64,000 nucleotides of DNA, taken from NCBI RefSeq assembly GCF_003326015.1, contig NZ_CP023860.1:1426001-1490000 (forward strand), in the 5' to 3' direction. Of the stretch, positions 27,231 through 36,516 are shown one piece after another (position 1 is the first letter of the stretch; the number at the start of each line of letters is the position of its first letter). The position numbers and the translations under genes were made by a program. The stretch comes from Candidatus Thioglobus sp. NP1 (GTDB lineage: Bacteria > Pseudomonadota > Gammaproteobacteria > PS1 > Pseudothioglobaceae). The notes under the pieces are model-generated. The model was not told the DNA's origin and did not search any database. It was given only the letters and a program-made list of their open reading frames with translations.

Positions 27231-27292
27231 GGACGCTGATTTGTTTCGATTGCTAGCGTTGTCACTGCAAGTGACTAAAACAAGCTAAAGGT
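27231..27292 (+). promoter_or_regulatory. SAM-II-type riboswitch aptamer upstream of metK
   Basis: P1 pairs ACGCT (27233-27237) with AGCGT (27255-27259); the loop opens with the SAM-II motif GATTTG, and the 3' strand ends GCTAAAGG (27284-27291), as in SAM-II RNAs. The loop TTGTTT (27241-27246) is exactly complementary to AAACAA (27278-27283), forming the expected H-type pseudoknot. An extra perfect 6-bp hairpin (GTCACT/AGTGAC, 27261-27275) is inserted between P1 and the 3' strand, where ordinary SAM-II has a short linker. Related SAM-V is an alternative. SAM binding should lower metK expression. Confidence 0.75.
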
Positions 27293-27304
27293 GGTGTTTT
27301 CCGG

Positions 27305-27336
27305 AGAAACCCAACTTTTAGGTTTTTTAATTTTTT
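27305..27336 (+). terminator. Riboswitch-linked terminator before metK
   Basis: AGAAACC (27305-27311) pairs with GGTTTTT (27321-27327; one G-U), followed by T-rich sequence. The GAAAC strand can instead pair with GTTTT just upstream (about 27296-27300), a possible competing hairpin. Because the aptamer's 3' end is about 55 bases from the metK start, transcription termination is more likely than direct masking of the ribosome site. Confidence 0.5.
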
Positions 27337-27349
27337 ATAGGACTTCACT

Positions 27350-28483
27350 ATGATTTTTACATCAGAATCTGTTTCAGCTGGTCATCCAGACAAAGTTTGT
27401 GATCAAATTTCCGACGCTATACTTGATGCTGCTCTAGCTCAAGATAAAGACTCTAGAGTTGCTGTCGAAACTTTAGTAAAAGATAATCAAGTAGTGCTTG
27501 CTGGTGAAATAACTACCAATGCAAATATTGATTATGATCAAGTTGTAAGAAAAACTATTCTTGGAATTGGTTATGATAAAGAAGAATATGGTTTTAATGG
27601 AGGCACTTGCTCAATAACTAATCTTCTTGGAAGACAATCCCAAGATATTTCTATGGGTGTCACTGAAAGTGAAAATCATGAGCAAGGAGCTGGTGATCAA
27701 GGTCTAATGTTTGGTTATGCAGAAGACTCTACAGATGAGTTAATGCCGGCACCTATAATGCTTTCTCATCAATTAGTACGGCAGCAAGCTGATCTTATGC
27801 TAAATGGATCTATTCCTTGGCTTAGACCTGATGCAAAGTCTCAAGTCTCATGCATATACGAAGGTAACCAAATTGTTGGTATTGATGCAGTTGTTTTATC
27901 TACTCAGCATGATGGTGATATTTCACTGGAAGAACTTAGAGCAACAGTTCTTGAAAAAATAATTAAACCAATCCTTCCAGAAAAATGGCTAACAAATAAT
28001 ACGCAATATCATATTAATCCAACTGGAAACTTTGAAATAGGTGGGCCGGTTGGAGATGCTGGTTTAACAGGTAGAAAAATTATTGTTGATACTTATGGAG
28101 GCATGGCAAGGCATGGTGGTGGGGCATTCTCTGGCAAAGACCCTTCTAAGGTTGACAGAAGTGCAGCCTATGCAACTCGCTATGTTGCCAAAAATATTGT
28201 TGCAGCAGGAATTGCTGAGCGCTGTGAAATCCAAGTTTCTTATGCAATTGGTGTTGCAGAGCCTACCAGTATTAGTGTTGACACTTTTGGGACTGGTAAA
28301 TTAGATAATCATGAAATTGAAGCACTAATCAGAGAACATTTTGATCTTCGCCCTAAGGGTCTTATTGCAATGCTAGATTTGAAGCGCCCAATATATCAAC
28401 AGACTGCAAGTTATGGTCATTTTGGAAGGAATGAGGACTCAATAAGCTGGGAGAAAACTAATAAGGCTGAGCTTCTAAAATAG
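27350..28483 (+). CDS. metK: S-adenosylmethionine synthetase
   Basis: Makes SAM from methionine and ATP. 377 residues. [22 protein letters not shown] with the catalytic His, [12 protein letters not shown], and [19 protein letters not shown] are the diagnostic motifs. Next to ahcY, it forms one half of the methyl cycle in this window, and each gene has its own metabolite-sensing leader. No stable terminator separates it from the ahcY promoter. Confidence 0.97.
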   Translation: MIFTSESVSAGHPDKVCDQISDAILDAALAQDKDSRVAVETLVKDNQVVLAGEITTNANIDYDQVVRKTILGIGYDKEEYGFNGGTCSITNLLGRQSQDISMGVTESENHEQGAGDQGLMFGYAEDSTDELMPAPIMLSHQLVRQQADLMLNGSIPWLRPDAKSQVSCIYEGNQIVGIDAVVLSTQHDGDISLEELRATVLEKIIKPILPEKWLTNNTQYHINPTGNFEIGGPVGDAGLTGRKIIVDTYGGMARHGGGAFSGKDPSKVDRSAAYATRYVAKNIVAAGIAERCEIQVSYAIGVAEPTSISVDTFGTGKLDNHEIEALIREHFDLRPKGLIAMLDLKRPIYQQTASYGHFGRNEDSISWEKTNKAELLK

Positions 28484-28506
28484 TTTCTTTTTTATTTTTT
28501 TTTTTG

Positions 28507-28580
28507 TATAATACATAACTTGCCAAGGAGCGTTGCATTGAGAATTTTTTCAATCAGGCTTGGTAATCAAAACGACGCTC
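28507..28580 (+). promoter_or_regulatory. Promoter and SAH riboswitch of ahcY
   Basis: TATAAT at 28507-28512 would start RNA at about 28519, exactly at the aptamer. P1 pairs TTGCCAAG (28520-28527) with CTTGGTAA (28559-28566); the core GGAGCGTTGC follows the SAH riboswitch consensus, an inner hairpin uses ATTGA/TCAAT, and the pseudoknot pairs GAGCGT (28528-28533) with ACGCTC (28575-28580) perfectly. SAH binding stabilises the pseudoknot and raises ahcY expression in characterised examples, disposing of a toxic by-product. Found mainly in beta- and gammaproteobacteria. Confidence 0.9.
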
Positions 28581-28608
28581 ATTTTTTTCAACTTAACAGG
28601 GAATAAAA

Positions 28609-30021
28609 ATGAGCGAATCAACAATAGATAATGCTGGCTTTAAAGTTTCTGATCTCAACCTTGACTATAAGGTTGCTGATATTAATTTAGCAGACTTTGG
28701 TCGTAAAGAGATTGAACTTGCAGAAGATGAAATGCCTGCATTAATGGCTCTTAGAGCAAAGTATAGTAAAGAACAGCCACTTAAGGGTGCAAGAATCATG
28801 GGTTGTATTCACATGACAATTCAGACTGCTGTCCTGATGGAAACACTTATAGATCTTGGGGCTGAAATACGCTGGTCATCTTGTAATATCTTTTCAACTC
28901 AAGATCATGCAGCATCAGCTATGGCTGCAAAAAACATACCAGTTTTTGCCTGGAAAGGTGAAACTGAAGAAGAATTTTTATGGTGTATTGAACAAACTAT
29001 TCTTCACAATGGTAAACCATGGGATGCCAATATGATTTTAGATGATGGCGGAGACTTAACAGGCATGGTTCATGACAAGTATCCAGAAATGCTTGATAAA
29101 ATTCATGGTATCAGTGAGGAAACTACAACTGGTGTTCATCGCCTTTTAGAAATGATTGAGAGTGGTGAGCTTAAAGTTCCTGCTATAAATGTCAATGATG
29201 CTGTAACGAAGGCTAAAAATGATAATAAATATGGCTGTCGTCACTCCTTAAACGATGCCATTAAGCGTGGTACTGATATGCTGATGTCAGGTAAAAAAGC
29301 CCTTCTTATAGGCTATGGTGATGTTGGAAAAGGTTCTGCTATGTCACTTCGACAAGAAGGAATGATTGTGAAGATTACTGAGGTAGATCCTATTTGCGCT
29401 TTTCAAGCATGTATGGACGGCTTTGAAGTTGTATCACCCTACATAGATGGCATAAATACGGGCTCAATAGATTGCATTAACAAAGAATTATTAAGTACTA
29501 CTGATTTAATTGTAACAACAACTGGTAATACAAATGTTTGTGATTCAGCAATGCTTAGAAGCCTCAAGTCTGGCTCAGTAGTATGTAATATTGGTCATTT
29601 TGATAATGAAATTGACACTTTGTACATGAGAGATAATTGGAAATGGGACGAAGTGAAGCCCCAGGTTCACCGTATCTATCGCTCTGAAGACAACAATGAC
29701 TATCTAATACTTCTTTCTGAAGGAAGATTAGTTAATCTAGGAAATGCAACCGGTCATCCTTCTAGAATTATGGATGGTTCTTTTGCAAACCAAGTACTTG
29801 CTCAAATGCATCTTTTTGAAAAGAAATTTGCTGACTTACCAAAAGATCAGAAAGCTGAGAATGTTTCAGTTGAAATTCTTCCAAAGAAACTTGATGAAGA
29901 AGTTGCTGCTGGAATGGTTAGTGGGTTTGGTGGTGTAATGACTATTTTGACTGATACTCAGGCAAAATATATCAATACTCCAAAAGAAGGTCCATTTAAA
30001 TCAGAAACTTATAAATATTAA
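28609..30021 (+). CDS. ahcY: S-adenosylhomocysteine hydrolase
   Basis: NAD-dependent, reversible cleavage of SAH to adenosine and homocysteine. 470 residues, the longer bacterial form. [16 protein letters not shown] near the N-terminus, [21 protein letters not shown]-binding [16 protein letters not shown] and the C-terminal [13 protein letters not shown] are characteristic. AGGGAAT ribosome site precedes the ATG. Controlled by the SAH riboswitch upstream and closed by a strong terminator. Confidence 0.97.
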   Translation: MSESTIDNAGFKVSDLNLDYKVADINLADFGRKEIELAEDEMPALMALRAKYSKEQPLKGARIMGCIHMTIQTAVLMETLIDLGAEIRWSSCNIFSTQDHAASAMAAKNIPVFAWKGETEEEFLWCIEQTILHNGKPWDANMILDDGGDLTGMVHDKYPEMLDKIHGISEETTTGVHRLLEMIESGELKVPAINVNDAVTKAKNDNKYGCRHSLNDAIKRGTDMLMSGKKALLIGYGDVGKGSAMSLRQEGMIVKITEVDPICAFQACMDGFEVVSPYIDGINTGSIDCINKELLSTTDLIVTTTGNTNVCDSAMLRSLKSGSVVCNIGHFDNEIDTLYMRDNWKWDEVKPQVHRIYRSEDNNDYLILLSEGRLVNLGNATGHPSRIMDGSFANQVLAQMHLFEKKFADLPKDQKAENVSVEILPKKLDEEVAAGMVSGFGGVMTILTDTQAKYINTPKEGPFKSETYKY

Positions 30022-30041
30022 GTTTTTTTCTAAATCATATG

Positions 30042-30073
30042 AAAAATGCGGGATTTCTTCCCGCATTTTTTTT
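30042..30073 (+). terminator. Intrinsic terminator after ahcY
   Basis: AAAAATGCGGGA (30042-30053) and TCCCGCATTTTT (30059-30070) form a 12-bp stem with a 5-base loop, and the T run extends beyond the stem. The A-rich start gives a T-run on the other strand too, but no minus-strand gene approaches it. Confidence 0.92.
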
Positions 30074-30162
30074 ACTTTCATTTAATAGAAAAAATAAATG
30101 CCGCCCTCTAAACTAGTTGGTGAGGTAAAATTTTTGTTAATTGTTATTTTTAGTTTAAATTA

Positions 30163-31059
30163 ATGTCAGTTTCAGAACTCGATACTACTAAATCATTTCA
30201 AAATCTAATCCTTAAATTACAAAATTATTGGGCAGAAAAAGGATGCGCAATTGCCCAACCCTTTGATATGGAAGTTGGAGCTGGAACCTTTCATCCTGCT
30301 ACTTTTCTTAGATCTATTGGCCCTGAACCATGGAAAGCTGCTTATGTTCAACCGTCAAGAAGGCCCAGTGATGGTCGATATGGTGAAAATCCTAATCGTC
30401 TTCAGCACTATTATCAATTTCAAGTTTTACTAAAGCCATCGCCAAGTGATATTCAAGATTTATATCTTGACTCATTAGCAGCAATTGGAATTGATTTAAA
30501 AATTCATGATGTAAGATTCGTAGAAGATAACTGGGAATCACCTTCATTAGGTGCCTGGGGCTTAGGTTGGGAAGTTTGGTTAAATGGGATGGAAGTAAGT
30601 CAATTCACTTACTTTCAACAAGTTGGAGGCCTGCCATGTAAGCCAATTTCTGGAGAATTAACTTATGGTTTAGAAAGATTAGCAATGTATCTCCAAGGAG
30701 TTGATAGTGTTTATGATTTAATATGGACAGAAGGGCTAACTTATGGAGATGTTTATCATCAGAATGAAGTTGAACAATCAAAATTTAACTTTGAGATTGC
30801 TAATACTGATGTTCTTTTTAGGCAATTTGATGAAGCTGAAGAAATGAACTCTAAACTTATTAAAGAAGAGCTTTCTTTTCCAGCATATGAGCAAACTATG
30901 AAAGCCTCTCACATATTCAATCTTTTAGATGCTAGGCGCGCAATAAGTGTAACAGATAGAGCAAGGTTTATAAGGAGAGTAAGGGCTATGAGTCAAAAGG
31001 TTGCTCAAGCTTATTATGATTCTAGAGAGCGCCTAGGCTTTCCAATGTTAAAGAAATAA
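30163..31059 (+). CDS. glyQ: Glycyl-tRNA synthetase alpha subunit
   Basis: Catalytic alpha chain that binds ATP and glycine. 298 residues. [50 protein letters not shown] and the [12 protein letters not shown] motif are diagnostic. Separated from glyS (about 16 kb). Followed by dedA after 14 bases. Confidence 0.97.
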   Translation: MSVSELDTTKSFQNLILKLQNYWAEKGCAIAQPFDMEVGAGTFHPATFLRSIGPEPWKAAYVQPSRRPSDGRYGENPNRLQHYYQFQVLLKPSPSDIQDLYLDSLAAIGIDLKIHDVRFVEDNWESPSLGAWGLGWEVWLNGMEVSQFTYFQQVGGLPCKPISGELTYGLERLAMYLQGVDSVYDLIWTEGLTYGDVYHQNEVEQSKFNFEIANTDVLFRQFDEAEEMNSKLIKEELSFPAYEQTMKASHIFNLLDARRAISVTDRARFIRRVRAMSQKVAQAYYDSRERLGFPMLKK

Positions 31060-31073
31060 AAAGTTACTCATTT

Positions 31074-31652
31074 ATGAGACCTTTTCATACTCTTTACAAT
31101 AAGGTTTTAGACTGGTCATCTAGTCGTTTTGCCATTTTTTGGTTATCTTTAATTAGTTTTTTAGAATCCTCAATACTACCCTATCCAATCCAAGATCTTT
31201 TATTAGCATCTATGTCACTTAAGAATAGGTCAAAAGCGTTTTATTTTGCGACAATTTGTACTATAAGCTCAGTTCTTGGTGCCGTTGCTGGATACTATAT
31301 TGGAATCTATGCAATTAATTTAATTATGCCGTTACTAGAAAAACTTAATTACTTGCCAGAACTCTATATTGCAGAAGATTACTTTAATACTTATGGGATT
31401 TGGATAATATTAATTGCTGGCTTTAGTCCAGTTCCCTATAAACTTTTCACAATTTCAGCTGGAATGATGGCTATGCCACTTATTCCTTTTGTAGTCTTTT
31501 CATTAATTGCGAGAGGTGCTAGATATTTTTTGCTTTCTTATCTTGTAATAAAATTTGGAAAAAAAGCTGATGCGTGGTTAAATAAATATATAGATAGATT
31601 GGGTTATCTTCTTATTATCATTGTTGCATTTGGAATTTGGTATGTCTATTAA
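31074..31652 (+). CDS. DedA/YqaA-family membrane protein
   Basis: Integral membrane protein of the DedA (VTT) superfamily, members of which move lipid carriers such as undecaprenyl phosphate across the membrane. 192 residues, about five hydrophobic segments. SFLESSILPYPIQDLLLASMSL resembles the E-x-x-x-P re-entrant motif and AGFSPVPYKLFTISAGMM the second, YqaA-like one. It overlaps the nlpD-like gene; the pairing with nlpD is common in gammaproteobacteria (surE-pcm-yqaA-nlpD). Confidence 0.85.
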   Translation: MRPFHTLYNKVLDWSSSRFAIFWLSLISFLESSILPYPIQDLLLASMSLKNRSKAFYFATICTISSVLGAVAGYYIGIYAINLIMPLLEKLNYLPELYIAEDYFNTYGIWIILIAGFSPVPYKLFTISAGMMAMPLIPFVVFSLIARGARYFLLSYLVIKFGKKADAWLNKYIDRLGYLLIIIVAFGIWYVY

Positions 31653-32136
31653 ATATTTAATTTTTATTTTATGTATATTTTTATCAGGCTGCTTTACTAA
31701 TAGTCCAGGTCAAGTAACTGTTGTTGAAAAATCATTCAACAAGATTGAAGTTAATCAAGAAAATACATCTAAGGTTAACAAAGTTAAAGTAAATAAAAAT
31801 TGGTCATTACCAGTTGAAGCCTCAATACTTAAAAACTACTCAAAAGAGGATAATCACCTCGGTTTAACTTTTAATAATAGTGAGGGTCAAGAGGTTCGTG
31901 CTGTTAGAAATGGAGAGGTAGTTTATAGTGGGGATAAAATGACAAGTTATGGGAAAATGATTATTATCAAACATGCTTATGGTTTTTATAGTGTCTATAA
32001 TCAAAATCAATCACTATTAGTTAGTGAGGGAGATGTAATTGAAAAGGGTCAATTAATAGCTATCACTGGCAATAAGCCATTTTATTTTGAAATGAAAAAA
32101 TACGAAGAACCCATTAATCCTTTAAAATATCTCTAA
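31642..32136 (+). CDS. nlpD: NlpD-like lipoprotein with degenerate LytM (M23) domain
   Basis: 164 residues from ATG 31642 (chosen because it begins a clean lipoprotein signal MSIKYLIFILCIFLSGC; a longer frame would add 7 residues). After the lipid cysteine comes a short polar linker and a LytM-type domain (about 75-164: EVRAVRNGEVVYSGD, MIIIKHAYGFYSVYNQN, FYFEMKKYEEPINPLKYL). Catalytic zinc ligands of true M23 peptidases (HxxxD, HxH) are missing, so it likely activates an amidase, as NlpD/EnvC do in septum splitting. No LysM domain, unlike E. coli NlpD. Overlaps dedA by 11 bases and mscS by 1. Confidence 0.78.
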   Translation: MSIKYLIFILCIFLSGCFTNSPGQVTVVEKSFNKIEVNQENTSKVNKVKVNKNWSLPVEASILKNYSKEDNHLGLTFNNSEGQEVRAVRNGEVVYSGDKMTSYGKMIIIKHAYGFYSVYNQNQSLLVSEGDVIEKGQLIAITGNKPFYFEMKKYEEPINPLKYL

Positions 32137-33173
32137 TGATAGATTTTATCGAACAAATAAGCCCACTTCAGATGATAGTTGCTCTTGTAGTTATCGCCAT
32201 TATTGCTCATATAGCTCTAGGCTTCATACTCAAGCAAATAACCAAGCATTCTGATAGCACTGAAACCCAAATAGATGATCATCTTATAAATGCTATTGCT
32301 GCTCCACTGAAACTTCTAATTTGGTATGGATGGTTTTACTTTTCATTAGCAGAGCTTACTTCAGAAATTCAAGCTTTAACTCAAATTCTTGGGTATATAA
32401 GCATCACACCAGTTTTTATATTAACCTGGGGAATTCTAAGACTAATATCTAGTATTGAAAACTATATGCTAGATAAAGAAGGTAGCGTTGATAAAGATTC
32501 AGTTAGGTTATTTACTCGCCTCATCAAAATTCTTTTTGTTTTTGCAATTATTTTAGGTGTTGCGCAGTATTATGGCTATGCTGTATCCTCAATTTTAACT
32601 TTAGGTGGTGTCGGTGGAATTGTTGTTGGTTTTGCAGCCAAAGACATGCTTGCTAACGTTTTTGGTGGCCTAATGATTCAAATGGATAAACCATTCTCAA
32701 CAGGTGATTGGATTCGCACGACAGATAAAAGTATAGAGGGTGTAGTTGAGAAAATTGGCTGGAGAATGACTCGTATTCGAACATTTAATAAAAACCCTGT
32801 ATATGTTCCAAATGGGATATTTGCAACAATACCTATTGAGACGCCCTCTCGAATGACAAATCGTCAAATTTATGAAGTTATTGGAATTCGTTATGATGAT
32901 ATTGCTCAAATGGAAAGTATTATTAAAAAAGTTGAAGCACTGTTAGCGAGTAAAGACAATATTGATCAAGATCAGCCTTGTCGAGTATATTTTGATTTAT
33001 TCAATGCATCATCTCTTGACTTTGTAATTTGGGCATTTAGTTCTTTAACTGATGCAGGTAAGTTCAAAAAGTTTAAAGGAAAATTATTACTTGATATAGC
33101 CCAAATTATTGATGATCATGGTGCTGAAATAGCCTATCCAACTCAAACTCTTCATATTCAAAAAACTGAGTAA
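32136..33173 (+). CDS. MscS-family mechanosensitive channel
   Basis: Pore-forming channel of the small-conductance family. 345 residues: about four N-terminal hydrophobic helices, then the pore helix and beta domain with [22 protein letters not shown] and [25 protein letters not shown], the MscS core, and a C-terminal alpha/beta domain. Longer than MscS (286) by extra N-terminal helices. Linked on both sides by one-base TAATG overlaps (nlpD, miaB). Confidence 0.9.
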   Translation: MIDFIEQISPLQMIVALVVIAIIAHIALGFILKQITKHSDSTETQIDDHLINAIAAPLKLLIWYGWFYFSLAELTSEIQALTQILGYISITPVFILTWGILRLISSIENYMLDKEGSVDKDSVRLFTRLIKILFVFAIILGVAQYYGYAVSSILTLGGVGGIVVGFAAKDMLANVFGGLMIQMDKPFSTGDWIRTTDKSIEGVVEKIGWRMTRIRTFNKNPVYVPNGIFATIPIETPSRMTNRQIYEVIGIRYDDIAQMESIIKKVEALLASKDNIDQDQPCRVYFDLFNASSLDFVIWAFSSLTDAGKFKKFKGKLLLDIAQIIDDHGAEIAYPTQTLHIQKTE

Positions 33174-34495
33174 TGAGTATCTCTAAACTTCACATACGTA
33201 CCTTTGGGTGCCAAATGAATGAGTATGACTCTAACAAAATGAGTGATGTTTTAAAAGACTCTCACGGATTGAATCTAACTGATGACATTAGTCAGGCTGA
33301 TGTTTTACTCATCAATACTTGCTCAATCCGAGAGAAAGCTGAAGAGAAACTCTTTCATCAATTAGGTCGGTGGAGAAAATTAAAAGCAAAAAACCCTAAT
33401 CTTGTAATAGGAGTCGGTGGTTGTGTTGCCTCACAAGAAGGCGATCTTATTCTTAAAAGAGCGCCATATGTTGATATGATTTTTGGCCCTCAAACCCTTC
33501 ATAGACTTCCAAATATGCTTAATGATGCACTAAATAGTAGAGCTACAAGTATTGACATCTCTTTCCCTGAAATTGAGAAATTTGATCATTTACCTGAACC
33601 TCATAGCGATGGTGCGTCAGCATTTGTATCAATAATGGAGGGATGCAGTAAATACTGTACATTTTGTGTCGTTCCTTACACAAGAGGTGAGGAAATTTCT
33701 AGACCCTTTAATGATGTGATAGAAGAAGTTGAATCTCTTGCTAGACAGGGAGTTAAAGAAATTAATCTTCTAGGTCAAAATGTAAATTCCTTTAGAGGAC
33801 TCATGGATGATGGTGATGTTGCTGATTTAGCACTTTTAATAGCGATTGTTGCTCAAATTGAAGGGATTGAGAGAATAAGATATACGACTTCTCATCCGGT
33901 TGAATTTACTGATCGGCTGATTCAAGCCTATGCAGAAGTTCCAGAACTTGTCTCTCATCTTCACCTTCCAGTTCAGAGTGGCTCTGATAAGATTCTAGGA
34001 TTAATGAAGCGAGGACATACTGCAATTGAATATAAATCTAAAATTCGTAATTTAAAAAAAATTAGACCAGATATTTCTATTTCATCTGATTTTATCATTG
34101 GCTTTCCTGGGGAAACTGAAGAAGATTTCAATAACACCATGCGTCTTATTGATGAGGTTGGCTTCGATAAATCATTTAGTTTTATATATTCAAAGCGTCC
34201 AGGCACTATTGCAGCAGGCTTTCCAGATGATGTGGACCTATCCATTAAAAAAAATAGACTTGCAAAAACCCAAGACAAGCTCAATAAAAATACTGAAGAA
34301 ATTTCTAAATCTATGATTGGAAGTGTTCAAAAAGTTCTTGTTGAGGGCCTTTCTAAAAAAGGATCAACTCTATCTGGAAGGACTGAGAATATGCGTACTG
34401 CTCACTTTCTAGGAAGTGATGACTTAATTGGAGAGATTGTTTCTGTGAAAATTATGGATGGCTTTGGTAACTCTCTTAAGGCAGAATTAATCTAA
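33173..34495 (+). CDS. miaB: tRNA-2-methylthio-N6-isopentenyladenosine methylthiotransferase
   Basis: Radical-SAM enzyme adding the methylthio group to i6A37 of tRNA; its substrate is made by MiaA, also in this window. 440 residues. Auxiliary-cluster cysteines C13 ([10 protein letters not shown]), C50 ([10 protein letters not shown]) and C84 (VGGCVA); radical-SAM cluster C158, C162, C165 (GCSKYCTFC); C-terminal TRAM domain. Start overlaps the mscS stop (TAATG). Confidence 0.96.
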   Translation: MSISKLHIRTFGCQMNEYDSNKMSDVLKDSHGLNLTDDISQADVLLINTCSIREKAEEKLFHQLGRWRKLKAKNPNLVIGVGGCVASQEGDLILKRAPYVDMIFGPQTLHRLPNMLNDALNSRATSIDISFPEIEKFDHLPEPHSDGASAFVSIMEGCSKYCTFCVVPYTRGEEISRPFNDVIEEVESLARQGVKEINLLGQNVNSFRGLMDDGDVADLALLIAIVAQIEGIERIRYTTSHPVEFTDRLIQAYAEVPELVSHLHLPVQSGSDKILGLMKRGHTAIEYKSKIRNLKKIRPDISISSDFIIGFPGETEEDFNNTMRLIDEVGFDKSFSFIYSKRPGTIAAGFPDDVDLSIKKNRLAKTQDKLNKNTEEISKSMIGSVQKVLVEGLSKKGSTLSGRTENMRTAHFLGSDDLIGEIVSVKIMDGFGNSLKAELI

Positions 34496-34497
34496 AC

Positions 34498-35520
34498 CTA
34501 TTGCCTTAACCAAAGTTTGGAATACCAGAAATAACGACCTTTTTTGCTTGAGGGCATCGTGCAGTTATAACGACTTCTTCCAATTTGAAGTGGTTCTTTG
34601 GATTTAACTGATAATGATTGAGAAGATAGCCAGTTAATCTTTGGTTGATCTTGACCAGAAATAAAGCACGAAAAATTATTTTTTTCATAAGCTGATAATG
34701 GTCTAGAAAAATTAAGAACTAGTTTTGGTTTAAAATCTCCAAAAATAATTAAAGATTTAGGATTTTCTGACTCAATAGGCATATGCACAGTTTTAATCTT
34801 TAAAGAAAAACTATCCATTTTTGCATATGGTCCTGACATTGAAAATCTTGGTATATTCAGCAGATCACTTGAAATCCCAGCAACTCCAGAATGTTGGCCA
34901 AATCCAACATACTCAAGCTCTTCCAAAAGTGAATAAGTATTATCATCAAACTCACCATATGGATATGCAAAAAATTTATCAATAATATTTAATTCTTTAT
35001 AAAGTCTTTGTTGGGCTATATTTATTTCATTTTTTATAGTTAAATTATTTAAATCAACCATATGAAGATGGCTCACACTATGGTTATATATATCAACTAA
35101 AGGACTCATGTCCCTTAACTGTTCCCAAGACATCATTACCTTATATTTTTTATCAATAGGTTCAGTTGAAATAAAAACCGACATTGGAAGTTGATATTTT
35201 TTTAGCAATGGATAAGCCTCAGTATAGAATGATAAAAAACCATCATCAGCTGTTAAACTGACACATTTTTCAGGAAAAGAGCTTTTTAATTTAAGTCTTT
35301 TTACAACCTCATTCAATGGGAGTACTTTATATTTATTATCAACCAAGTATTCCAAATGCTGATTAAAAATACTTGGAGAAGTACTCGTTGATTTTGGCTC
35401 TTCATCTGAAAAACGATGATATAAAAGTATCACACAACCATTATCATCTGCAGTTGCAATTGATGGAAAAAAGCAACATATTATTAAAAAAAAATTTATA
35501 AGAATCTTTAGTCTCTTCAT
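34498..35520 (-). CDS. Secreted polysaccharide deacetylase (NodB domain)
   Basis: 340 residues with a Sec signal peptide (about 1-24). The carbohydrate esterase-4 domain has SLTADDGFLSFYTEAYPLL (D92 and D93, the usual TFDDG written TADDG) and metal histidines H147 and H151 (NHSVSH), resembling the PgaB/IcaB branch that deacetylates poly-GlcNAc. About 110 C-terminal residues (from roughly 230) match nothing I recognise. No other exopolysaccharide gene is nearby, so the substrate could be peptidoglycan or exopolysaccharide. Convergent with miaB, 2-base gap. Confidence 0.82.
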   Translation of the reverse strand: MKRLKILINFFLIICCFFPSIATADDNGCVILLYHRFSDEEPKSTSTSPSIFNQHLEYLVDNKYKVLPLNEVVKRLKLKSSFPEKCVSLTADDGFLSFYTEAYPLLKKYQLPMSVFISTEPIDKKYKVMMSWEQLRDMSPLVDIYNHSVSHLHMVDLNNLTIKNEINIAQQRLYKELNIIDKFFAYPYGEFDDNTYSLLEELEYVGFGQHSGVAGISSDLLNIPRFSMSGPYAKMDSFSLKIKTVHMPIESENPKSLIIFGDFKPKLVLNFSRPLSAYEKNNFSCFISGQDQPKINWLSSQSLSVKSKEPLQIGRSRYNCTMPSSKKGRYFWYSKLWLRQ

Positions 35521-35601
35521 AATATAAATGATAAATTAAATATTGTCTTAAATCATGCAACTTATCATTTGTTTTATATCTAATTCAGTAAAATAATAAT
35601 T

Positions 35602-36516
35602 ATGAAATTTACTCTTGATATTCAAAGTTCAGAACAATTAGCTAATATCTGTGGAACTTTTGATAAAAACCTTGAAAATATTGCAAAAAATCTTGATCTT
35701 AAAGTATCTAACAAGGGCTCTGATTTTAATATAAAAGGTGAGAATGCCTCATTGGCAGTTTCAGTTCTTCAAGATCTGCTTGTCCTATCCGAAAGCAAAG
35801 CAATTGATTTTAGTGATATTGATCTTTGCATTAAATCTCTTAATAGTCCAAATGGAGAAACAAAGTCTGTTACGATCAAAATGAGTAAAAAACATATTCA
35901 TATAAGAAGCACTAATCAACAAAATTATGTCAACTCAATAATTGATAATGACGCTGTTTTTGCTGTGGGTCCAGCGGGTACAGGAAAAACATATTTAGCA
36001 GTTGCAAGGGCTGTTGAGGCACTTGAAAATTCAAGCATTAAAAGGTTAGTTCTTGTTAGACCAGCTGTTGAGGCAGGAGAAAAGCTAGGTTTTCTTCCTG
36101 GTGATCTAAGCGAAAAAGTTGACCCTTATCTTCGCCCTATTTATGATGCTCTGTATGAGTTTGTAGGGTTTGAGAGAGTAAATAGACTAATAGAGAAACG
36201 TGTTATTGAGGTTGCTCCATTAGCATTCATGAGAGGTCGTACTTTAAATGAATCCTATATTATTCTAGATGAAGCTCAAAATACTACAATTCCTCAAATG
36301 AAAATGTTTTTAACGCGCATGGGCTTTGGATCTAAAATGGTTATTACAGGAGATATTACGCAAATTGATCTTCCTAAAGTAAGTGAATCAGGACTCATAC
36401 ATGCAATTAAAATCCTTAGTAGTATAGATAATATTGCATTTTGCAATTTTGATACTAAAGATGTAGTGAGACATCAGTTAGTTAAAAAAATTGTTAGTGC
36501 TTATGATCATACGTAA
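35602..36516 (+). CDS. ybeZ: PhoH-family ATPase (YbeZ)
   Basis: Cytoplasmic NTPase of the PhoH family, associated with ribosome and RNA metabolism and YbeY. 304 residues. Walker A AVGPAGTGKTYLAVARAVE, RLVLVRPAVEAGEKLGFLPGDL, and Walker B YIILDEAQNTT are present; the N-terminal 100 residues are less conserved. In E. coli ybeZ is followed by ybeY; here mnmA overlaps its end by one base (TAATG) instead. Confidence 0.92.
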   Translation: MKFTLDIQSSEQLANICGTFDKNLENIAKNLDLKVSNKGSDFNIKGENASLAVSVLQDLLVLSESKAIDFSDIDLCIKSLNSPNGETKSVTIKMSKKHIHIRSTNQQNYVNSIIDNDAVFAVGPAGTGKTYLAVARAVEALENSSIKRLVLVRPAVEAGEKLGFLPGDLSEKVDPYLRPIYDALYEFVGFERVNRLIEKRVIEVAPLAFMRGRTLNESYIILDEAQNTTIPQMKMFLTRMGFGSKMVITGDITQIDLPKVSESGLIHAIKILSSIDNIAFCNFDTKDVVRHQLVKKIVSAYDHT

